64,000 nt of DNA from an uncultured Gammaproteobacteria bacterium (GTDB lineage: Bacteria; Pseudomonadota; Gammaproteobacteria; Pseudomonadales; Pseudohongiellaceae): NCBI GenBank assembly GCA_937898685.1, contig CALEJT010000048.1, forward strand, positions 35,328 to 99,327, given 5' to 3'. The number at the start of each line of letters is the position of its first letter. The first letter of the stretch is position 1. The notes below the pieces were generated by a model. That model was not told the origin of the DNA. It worked only from the letters and a program-made list of their open reading frames with translations, and searched no databases. This document shows positions 58,049 to 64,000 of the stretch, in pieces. The translations under genes and the position numbers were made by a program.

Positions 58049-58933
58049 TCAAGCCTGCGGCAGCACGTACCACAAGAGCAGCGGCAGACTCAGGAACGAA
58101 AGCACCGTGGAGAGTACCACAGTGCCCGCCACCTCTTCCGGCTCGCGGTTGTAACGGACGGCGAAGAGATAGGAGAACACCGCCACCGGCATGGCGCATT
58201 GCACGATGAGGATGCCGCGCGCCACGCCTTGGAAGCCCATCAGTTCGGCCACGCCCACACCGACCAGAAAACCCATCACGAGCCGGAGCAGGCTGAGCGT
58301 CAGACTGCGCTTGAGACTCTTGATGCGAAAACGCGCCAGCGAGACGCCGAGGGCGACCAGCATCAGCGGAATGGTGATACCACCGAGCAGTTCCGTGGTG
58401 TTCTGAATCCAGGCCGGCGGATGGATGCCGGTGAAGAGGCAAATCAGCGTGAGCACCACCGCGATGAACATCGGATTGCGCAGGATGTCGCGCAGGCTGA
58501 GCGTGCCGGCGGTGATGGCGTTGCCGACGGTGAACTGGAAAACCACGTTCACCATGAAATAGGTCAGCGCCAACGCAAGGCCTTCATTGCCGAACGCGAG
58601 CAGACACAGCGGCAGGCCCATGTTGCCCACGTTCGGAAAGATCTGTGAAGGCAGGAAGGCGCGCAGATCGTATTGCAGTGCGCGCAGGATCACGGTGCCG
58701 ATGAGCGTGAACAGCGTCATGCTGAGCAGGGTGGCGCCGGCCATGGTCTTGAAGGCGTCGAGATCGACTTCCACTGTCATGAAGGTCGAGTAGATCAGAC
58801 AGGGCGCGCCGATGCCCGTCACCAGGTGCGAGATGAAGGAGGTGTCGAAGTCTCGGCCCATGCGGACCCAGCCGAAGCCGAGCATGGAGCAGACGAAGAG
58901 GGGCGCGATGACGGAAAGGATTTCGAGAAGCAT
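58049..58933 (-). CDS. AEC-family (auxin efflux carrier-like) transporter
   Basis: 294 residues with ten hydrophobic segments in two five-helix halves. Sequence landmarks LLEILSVIAPLFVCSMLGFGW, the crossover FPNVGNMGLPLCLLAFG and the second crossover QCAMPVAVFSYLFAVRYN are characteristic of the AEC/YfdV/MdcF permease family, which moves organic acids or amino acids. Direction and substrate are unknown. It is upstream of the class V aminotransferase in a probable two-gene operon. Confidence 0.88.
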   Translation of the reverse strand: MLLEILSVIAPLFVCSMLGFGWVRMGRDFDTSFISHLVTGIGAPCLIYSTFMTVEVDLDAFKTMAGATLLSMTLFTLIGTVILRALQYDLRAFLPSQIFPNVGNMGLPLCLLAFGNEGLALALTYFMVNVVFQFTVGNAITAGTLSLRDILRNPMFIAVVLTLICLFTGIHPPAWIQNTTELLGGITIPLMLVALGVSLARFRIKSLKRSLTLSLLRLVMGFLVGVGVAELMGFQGVARGILIVQCAMPVAVFSYLFAVRYNREPEEVAGTVVLSTVLSFLSLPLLLWYVLPQA

Positions 58934-59028
58934 GGGTGGACTGCTGAGGACTGACTGCGCGGCCTTGCTTCAGCGCAGCCTGCGCAGGGAGGGCGTTGGG
59001 CCGCCCCAAATTACCGATTCAGAAATGA

Positions 59029-59051
59029 AGGCGCCGCTCGAAGCGGCGCCT
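59029..59051 (-). terminator. terminator-like hairpin after the phosphofructokinase gene
   Basis: Perfect 10-bp stem AGGCGCCGCT/AGCGGCGCCT with a three-base loop, nine bases beyond the stop on the minus strand. It is followed by a weak T-rich tract. Confidence 0.65.
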
Positions 59052-59059
59052 GATTCGTT

Positions 59060-60319
59060 TCAACCTTGCCAGGCCGGGAGCTTCTTCGGCACCAGCACGT
59101 GCTTGAGACGGGCGAAGCGCGGCAGGCCGTTTTCGTAGGGCGGATAGTCTTCGCCGAGAATCAACGGTGCGAAATATTCGCGGGCCTTGTCGGTGATGCC
59201 GAAGCCGTCTTCCGTGATGAAGTCGCGCGGCATCTTCTTCTCGACGTTGGCGACGTCGCTGAGCTTGGCTTCTCCGATCGACCAGCGATAGGGATTGGAG
59301 CTCTCGCGCACGATGGTCGGCATCACGGCATTCTTGCCGGCGAGTGCGAATTCCACCGCGGCCTTGCCCATTGCATAGGCCTGCTCGACGTCGGTGCGCG
59401 AAGCGATGTGGCGTGCAGCGCGCTGCAGGTAGTCGGACACCGCCCAGTGATATTTGTAGCCGAGCTCGGCTTTGACGAGTGAAGCGAGGAAGGGCGCCAC
59501 ACCACCGAGCTGCGTGTGACCGAAGGCATCCTTGCTGCCGGCATCGGCGAGGAAGGTGCCGTCGGCATAGTGCGCGCCTTCGCTCACGACGATGGCGCAA
59601 TAGCCGTAGCGCTGCACGCAGTCCTTCACCTTGGCGAGGAACTTTTCTTTCTCGAAGGGGATTTCCGGGAACACGATGATGTGGGGCGCATCGCCTTCCT
59701 GTTCGGCGGCGAGACCGGCGGCGCCGGCGATCCAACCGGCGTGACGGCCCATCACTTCCATCACGAACACCTTGGTGGAGCTTTCGCACATCGAAGCGAC
59801 GTCGAGCCCGGCTTCACGGATGGAAACGGCGACGTACTTGGCGACGGAACCGAAGCCGGGGCAGGTGTCGGTGATCGGCAGATCGTTGTCGACCGTCTTC
59901 GGAATGCCGATGCAGGTGATGGGGAAGTTCATCTGCTGACTCACCTGCGCCACTTTGTTGGCCGTGTCCTGCGAGTCGCCACCACCGTTGTAGAAGAAGT
60001 AGCCGATGTCGTGTGCCTTGAACACTTCCACCAGACGCTCGTACTCGGCGCGGTTCTGCTCCACGCTCTTGAGCTTGTAGCGGCAGGAACCGAAGGCACC
60101 GGCCGGCGTGTGACGCAGCATGGCGATGGTTTCGTCGCTTTCCGTGGAAGTGTCGATCAGCTCTTCGCGCAGGGCGCCGATGATGCCGTTGCGACCGGCG
60201 AAGACCTTGCCCATCTTGTCGGGATGCTTGCGGGCGGTTTCGATGACGCCACAGGCGGAGGCATTGATGACGGCGGTGACGCCGCCGGATTGGGCATAGA
60301 ACACGTTACGGGCAGACAT
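59060..60319 (-). CDS. pfp: pyrophosphate-dependent 6-phosphofructokinase
   Basis: 419 residues. N-terminal YAQSGGVTAVINASACGV, FFYNGGGDSQDTANK (G112-S116) and GIPKTVDNDLPITDTCPGFGS are visible, then MEVMGRHAGWIAGAAGLA. The lysine in PKTVDND (K141) and the Asp in GGGDS are the residues that mark PPi-type rather than ATP-type phosphofructokinases. It reversibly phosphorylates fructose-6-phosphate with PPi. The start has AAGGAG. No ATP-type pfkA lies in the window. It stands in its own unit, divergent from mpl. Confidence 0.88.
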   Translation of the reverse strand: MSARNVFYAQSGGVTAVINASACGVIETARKHPDKMGKVFAGRNGIIGALREELIDTSTESDETIAMLRHTPAGAFGSCRYKLKSVEQNRAEYERLVEVFKAHDIGYFFYNGGGDSQDTANKVAQVSQQMNFPITCIGIPKTVDNDLPITDTCPGFGSVAKYVAVSIREAGLDVASMCESSTKVFVMEVMGRHAGWIAGAAGLAAEQEGDAPHIIVFPEIPFEKEKFLAKVKDCVQRYGYCAIVVSEGAHYADGTFLADAGSKDAFGHTQLGGVAPFLASLVKAELGYKYHWAVSDYLQRAARHIASRTDVEQAYAMGKAAVEFALAGKNAVMPTIVRESSNPYRWSIGEAKLSDVANVEKKMPRDFITEDGFGITDKAREYFAPLILGEDYPPYENGLPRFARLKHVLVPKKLPAWQG

Positions 60320-60461
60320 GCAGTAGCTCCTTGAAAGGTTTGCGGCATTCTACTGGATGCGCCGCTTGGCGTGGCAAGCATGGCGGGCTTTTGCGACAAT
60401 CCAGCGGCCTTGCACCACTGATGGATGCCGGGGTTTTCGATAACAAGGCGGCGGACGGAAC

Positions 60462-61856
60462 ATGCGCGTACACATCCTCGGAATTTGCGGCACCTTCATG
60501 GGTTCTTTGGCAGTGCTTGCGAAGGAGCTCGGCTACCAGGTCAGCGGTTCGGACCAGAACGTCTACCCGCCGATGAGCACCCAGCTCGAAAAGGTCGGCA
60601 TCACGCTCAGTCAGGGCTACGATCCCACGCACATCGAAGCGGCCAAACCCGATCTCGTCGTCATCGGCAACACCTGTTCGCGCGGCAATCCCTCGGTGGA
60701 GTACGTGCTGGAGAAGGGGCTGCCCTTCACGAGCGGCCCGGCCTGGTTGGCCGATCATGTGCTGCGCGATCGTTGGGTACTGGCCGTGGCCGGTACGCAC
60801 GGCAAGACCACCACCACCAGCATGCTGAGCTGGATCCTCGACTATGCCGGTTATTCGCCCGGCTATCTGATTGGTGGCGTGCCGAAGAATTTCGATGTGT
60901 CCGCGCGTCTCGGTGGCAGCGACTTCTTCGTGATCGAAGCCGACGAATACGACAGCGCCTTCTTCGACAAGCGTTCGAAGTTCATTCATTACCTGCCGCG
61001 CACCGTCATCATGGGCAATCTCGAGTTCGACCATGCGGACATCTTCCGCTCGCTCGAGGACATCCAACTGCAGTTTCATCACCTGACCAAGACCATTCCC
61101 CGCAATGGGCGCATCATCGCGCCAGCCTTCGATGCCAATCTCGATGCCGTGTTCGAGCGTGGCGTGTGGAGCGAAATCGAACGCTTCGGCAATGAAGGCG
61201 ATGAACGCGCGAGCTGGCAGGTACGTAAGTTGGTCGACGATGGTTCGGCCCTGGAACTGAGCCACGGTGAGGAAAGCGCCAAACTGCATTGGCGCCTCGT
61301 CGGTGAACACAATGCCTACAACGCGCTGGCGGCCGCCGCCGCCGCGCATCATGTCGGCGTGCCCCTGCATCAGAGCGTGGAAGCGCTGAGCTGTTTCGAA
61401 GGTGTGAAGCGACGCCTCGAACTCTTGGGTGAACCCGATGGCGTACGGCTCTACGACGACTTCGCGCATCACCCCACTGCGATCGCCACCACGCTCTCTG
61501 GACTGCGCGCCAACATGGAGAAGGAACGGCAGAGCGGACGTTTGATCGCGGTGATCGAAGCGCGTTCGAACACGATGAAGATGGGCTATCACCAGAGCAC
61601 ATTGGCTGCCTCGCTCGGTGCCGCCGACGTGGTGCTGTGGTATCGCAGTGCGGTGACCAAGCTCGATCTCGATGCCATTGCCAAGGAAGCCCCGTGTGAG
61701 TTCCACGCGCTCGATAGCACCGATGCCATACTGGGTTGGCTGCTGCGTGAAGTGCAGAGCGGCGACCACGTCGTGATCATGAGCAACGGTGGTTTCGAAG
61801 GTTTGCATCAGCGTTTGATCAAGGCGCTGCAAGAGCGTGCAGAACAGGCCGAGTGA
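60462..61856 (+). CDS. mpl: UDP-MurNAc:L-Ala-gamma-D-Glu-mDAP ligase
   Basis: 464 residues. Mur-ligase sequence: VHILGICGTFMGSLAVLAKELGYQVSGSDQN, ATP loop AVAGTHGKTTTTSML, FFVIEADEYDSAFFDKRSKF, GEHNAYNALAAAAAAH, and the C-terminal domain LYDDFAHHPTAIATTLSGLR. These match Mpl, which ligates recovered murein tripeptide to UDP-MurNAc during peptidoglycan recycling in the cytoplasm. Its stop overlaps the next start by one base. Confidence 0.97.
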   Translation: MRVHILGICGTFMGSLAVLAKELGYQVSGSDQNVYPPMSTQLEKVGITLSQGYDPTHIEAAKPDLVVIGNTCSRGNPSVEYVLEKGLPFTSGPAWLADHVLRDRWVLAVAGTHGKTTTTSMLSWILDYAGYSPGYLIGGVPKNFDVSARLGGSDFFVIEADEYDSAFFDKRSKFIHYLPRTVIMGNLEFDHADIFRSLEDIQLQFHHLTKTIPRNGRIIAPAFDANLDAVFERGVWSEIERFGNEGDERASWQVRKLVDDGSALELSHGEESAKLHWRLVGEHNAYNALAAAAAAHHVGVPLHQSVEALSCFEGVKRRLELLGEPDGVRLYDDFAHHPTAIATTLSGLRANMEKERQSGRLIAVIEARSNTMKMGYHQSTLAASLGAADVVLWYRSAVTKLDLDAIAKEAPCEFHALDSTDAILGWLLREVQSGDHVVIMSNGGFEGLHQRLIKALQERAEQAE

Positions 61857-62464
61857 TGGACCAGACCGATACCATTGCACTCTTTCCTCTCAATGCAGTG
61901 CTGTTTCCGAAGGGGCGCATTTCGCTGCAGATCTTCGAGTCGCGCTATGTCGATCTGATCCGCGACTGTCTGCGCAACGACACCGGCTTCGGTGTCGTGT
62001 TGATCGAACACGGTAGTGAAGTCGCACGCCCCGGCGCCAAGCTCGACATTCACCGCACTGGCACCTACTGCAAGGTGGTGGATTGGAATCAGCTGCCCAA
62101 TGGGCTGTTGGGCATCACGGTGGAAGGACTCAGTACCTTTCGCATCGAGGAAACCTGGCAGGAACCCAACAATCTCTGCAAGGCCGTCGTCACTTTCCGC
62201 CCGCAGGATTCGATCGAGGCCGAAGGTATCGAAGTGGGGGAGAGCTTCGCCGAATACGTGGAGCTCCTGCGTGGTCTGTCACAGCATCCCGCGATCGAGG
62301 AATTGCGCTTGCATGTCAGTTTTGACAACCTGCGCGAAATCGCCTGGCGCCTGAGCGAGCTGTTACCGATCGGGAACAGGGAAAAACAAGTGTTGCTCGA
62401 ACTGGTCGATCCTATCGCGCGTCTGGAACAGATCGAGCTATTCATCAGCGCCATGCACCGCTAG
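61856..62464 (+). CDS. LON substrate-binding (N-terminal) domain protein
   Basis: 202 residues starting at the ATG in the TGATG junction with mpl. The opening IALFPLNAVLFPKGRISL, IFESRYVDLIRDCL and GFGVVLIEHGSEV are typical of the PUA-like LON domain found alone, without AAA+ or protease domains. A C-terminal helical part (EYVELLRGLS, AWRLSELLPIGNREKQVLLEL) completes the fold. Stand-alone LON-domain proteins are conserved, of unclear function. Co-translation with mpl suggests a cell-wall or proteostasis link but does not prove it. Confidence 0.92.
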   Translation: MDQTDTIALFPLNAVLFPKGRISLQIFESRYVDLIRDCLRNDTGFGVVLIEHGSEVARPGAKLDIHRTGTYCKVVDWNQLPNGLLGITVEGLSTFRIEETWQEPNNLCKAVVTFRPQDSIEAEGIEVGESFAEYVELLRGLSQHPAIEELRLHVSFDNLREIAWRLSELLPIGNREKQVLLELVDPIARLEQIELFISAMHR

Positions 62465-62492
62465 GCGCACCATCGGAACAGAAGAGGCTGCC

Positions 62493-62735
62493 ATGAACGC
62501 ACTGCTAGAAGCCCTGGCCAATCCCTCCAGCATGACGGGCCAGCAATGGATGACGCTGGGCATCATGTTGTTGATCCTGGTGGGGTTGATCTATTTCGTG
62601 TGGCGCTTCTTCAAGATCGCCTTCAATGGGCAGCGCAAACAGCCGTATGTGCCGAACATCGGCAATCGCCGCAGTCGCCTCGACCCGCAGGACCGCCCGC
62701 GTCCGCCGCTGTCCGATGAGGAAGGGAAGGGCTGA
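62493..62735 (+). CDS. small single-pass membrane protein
   Basis: 80 residues. One hydrophobic helix (about 21-40, MTLGIMLLILVGLIYFVWRF) is followed by a basic, proline- and arginine-rich cytoplasmic tail (RKQPYVPNIGNRRSRLDPQDRPRPP) ending in acidic residues. It begins 28 bases after the LON-domain gene and is probably the third gene of the mpl operon. No family recognised. Confidence 0.65.
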   Translation: MNALLEALANPSSMTGQQWMTLGIMLLILVGLIYFVWRFFKIAFNGQRKQPYVPNIGNRRSRLDPQDRPRPPLSDEEGKG

Positions 62736-62743
62736 ACCGCAGC

Positions 62744-62911
62744 TCAGCCCAGAACGATGATGTTCACGACGGCGGCAGCTACCGCCAAAAGGGCGATCAC
62801 CGCCAGCAGCCAACCCAGCAAGGCCCACACACGAAAGGCCTTGCCCTCTGGAGGATAGAAGCCGGTGCGATCGTATTCGCGCTGCGGCTTGTCGGAGTTC
62901 TTCTGTTCCAT
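62744..62911 (-). CDS. 55-residue single-pass membrane protein
   Basis: Minus-strand frame beginning MEQKNSDKPQREYDRTGFYP, continuing PEGKAFRVWALLGW and ending in a hydrophobic helix (LLAVIALLAVAAAVVNIIVLG). The stop is TGA at 62746-62744. It is convergent with the 80-residue membrane protein, ending 8 bases from it. Codon use is GC-rich like neighbours. No strong Shine-Dalgarno is visible, but the amphipathic N-terminus plus a clean transmembrane helix and full intergenic fit support a real small gene. Function unknown. Confidence 0.6.
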   Translation of the reverse strand: MEQKNSDKPQREYDRTGFYPPEGKAFRVWALLGWLLAVIALLAVAAAVVNIIVLG

Positions 62912-63032
62912 GCTTTAATTCTGCCCTCGATGAACCAGGCGCGTATTCTAGCCAAGAGCTCATGGTCAGACCTACCCATGAAATCAAAGCTGCGCGTCGT
63001 CGATTCCGTGCCACCTTCGTCAGTTCGCGTGC

Positions 63033-63998
63033 ATGAGTAAAGCCCGACCCACTTTCCGTCAGCTCGAAGCCTTCGTCGCCGTAGCGCGTGCTTCCAGTTT
63101 TCGCGGCGCCGCCACGCGTCTCGGCATCAGCCAACCCGCGCTCACACAGCAGATCGCCACGCTCGAGGAATTGCTGGGCGTGCAGCTCTTCGACCGCTCA
63201 CGTGGCGGCACGTTACTGGCGCCCGCAGGACGCGAACTCCTGCCGCTCGCACGCGAGCTCATCGAACAGTATCAGCTGCTGGATGAATTCACGCAGGGCA
63301 ATTCCCCGGACGACCTCGCGGGCAGTTTTCGCATGGGGGTCTCACCCTCTATCGGTCCGAATCTTCTGCCGCGCGTGCTGGCCGTGCTGCACGAACGCTA
63401 TCCGAATCTGCGGTTGCACATCCGCGAAGACCTGCCGCGCAATCTCGAGCGCGGACTCGATGTCGGCACCTACGACATCATCCTCACGCTGTTGCCGATG
63501 CACGCCGGCCAGAATCGCGTACGTCCGCTCTTCACCGAGCCGCTCAAGCTCGTGCTGCCCAACAAGCATCCGCTGCTCAAGAAGAGCAAGCTGCGCGCAC
63601 GCGATCTGCACCAACAGGAAATTCTCAGCATCGAGGAACAGCACCACCTGCATCGCCAGATCACCAGCCTATGTGAGCGCTACGGCGCGCGCCAATTACG
63701 CCGCTACGAAGGCAACTCGCTGTCTTCGTTGCGCTTGATGGCCATGCTTGGTATGGGCATCGCGATACTTCCCGAACTCTTCATCGACGCCGAGATCCGC
63801 CCCGAGGACAACATCACCGTGCGCGAACTCGAAGACGAAAACCTCTACCGCACCCACATCGCCGCCTGGCGCAAGAACGCCTCCGCGCGTCATCTCTTCC
63901 AGAAGCTTTCCTACGAGATCAAGGCCATCGCCACCGAACACTTCTCCGGCCAGCTCACCGAAGTGACGGCGGAAGAGGTGATGCCGGAGGCGTGGTAA
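63033..63998 (+). CDS. LysR-family regulator, OxyR-like but lacking the peroxidatic cysteine
   Basis: 321 residues. The N-terminal winged helix has RQLEAFVAVARASSFRGAATRLGISQPALTQQIATLEELLG, typical of LysR/OxyR. The effector domain aligns by eye with OxyR: PKLE-like YPNLRLHIRED, LFTEPLKLVLPNKHP, LSIEEQHHLHRQITSLCERYG and GMGIAILPELFI. At the OxyR Cys199 position there is histidine (H205); a cysteine matches Cys208 (C214). It probably binds DNA as a tetramer and senses an unknown signal. The gene is complete and ends two bases from the window edge. Target genes are not evident. Confidence 0.87.
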   Translation: MSKARPTFRQLEAFVAVARASSFRGAATRLGISQPALTQQIATLEELLGVQLFDRSRGGTLLAPAGRELLPLARELIEQYQLLDEFTQGNSPDDLAGSFRMGVSPSIGPNLLPRVLAVLHERYPNLRLHIREDLPRNLERGLDVGTYDIILTLLPMHAGQNRVRPLFTEPLKLVLPNKHPLLKKSKLRARDLHQQEILSIEEQHHLHRQITSLCERYGARQLRRYEGNSLSSLRLMAMLGMGIAILPELFIDAEIRPEDNITVRELEDENLYRTHIAAWRKNASARHLFQKLSYEIKAIATEHFSGQLTEVTAEEVMPEAW

Positions 63999-64000
63999 GG

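Overview
The window reads as a contiguous stretch of a GC-rich gammaproteobacterial chromosome. The evidence is four TonB-dependent receptors, Mpl murein recycling, PdxH, a gcvTHP operon, a one-chain L-serine dehydratase, PutP and a LysR/OxyR-type regulator. A PPi-type phosphofructokinase, a GH84 hexosaminidase and the density of outer-membrane receptors suggest a free-living aerobic heterotroph that scavenges polymers and peptides. The species cannot be named from sequence alone. Nearly all genes are intact; no phage, insertion sequence, CRISPR array or rRNA was seen, and there is one tRNA.

Layout. 1-7.5 kb: the 3' end of a PQQ/cytochrome c dehydrogenase, then a run of minus-strand genes (HExxH/CxxCxxCC fusion, HD-domain protein, bile-acid-symporter-like transporter, histidine-rich ZnuD-like receptor, small CxxCH membrane protein, YggU, FkbM methyltransferase). 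7.9-14.5 kb: two tandem, closely related TonB receptors with matching leaders and terminators. 14.6-21.1 kb: GH84 enzyme, aminotransferase, DUF481 barrel, PutP, Pgi, tRNA-Thr(TGT). 21.1-27.9 kb: an RTX-type protein and a stress-flavoured group (hemerythrin, membrane protein plus a 23-residue peptide, Tat amidohydrolase, ChaN lipoprotein, KGG protein). 28.1-32.5 kb: gcvT-gcvH-gcvP. 32.9-45.2 kb: a coherent accessory cluster, with a TonB receptor divergent from an M20-like lipoprotein, one MacB/LolD-type ATPase, three different MacB-type permeases, a His-rich periplasmic protein and a DUF885-like lipoprotein. 45.2-50.7 kb: sdaA, a barrel protein, small lipoproteins, and a long AT-rich gene-free region. 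50.7-64 kb: housekeeping genes (thioesterase, Bcp, esterase, HNH, HEAT, dehydrogenase, PdxH, AEC transporter plus class V aminotransferase, PPi-PFK, Mpl, LON-domain protein, LysR) separated by palindromic intergenic repeats.

How parts work together. The 32.9-45.2 kb cluster could take up, process and re-export (or extract) a peptide-like compound: outer-membrane receptor, periplasmic or lipid-anchored hydrolases and a mechanotransmission ABC machine are encoded side by side. It is the best candidate here for an undescribed system. A second theme is sigma-54: three intergenic sites with GG-N10-GC spacing precede a membrane-protein/tiny-peptide operon, a KGG stress protein and a small lipoprotein, which suggests a shared regulon. 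A third theme is repeated intergenic architecture at 49.9-56.9 kb: inverted palindrome pairs, a direct repeat flanking three genes, and an AT-rich patch with three DnaA-box-like 9-mers.
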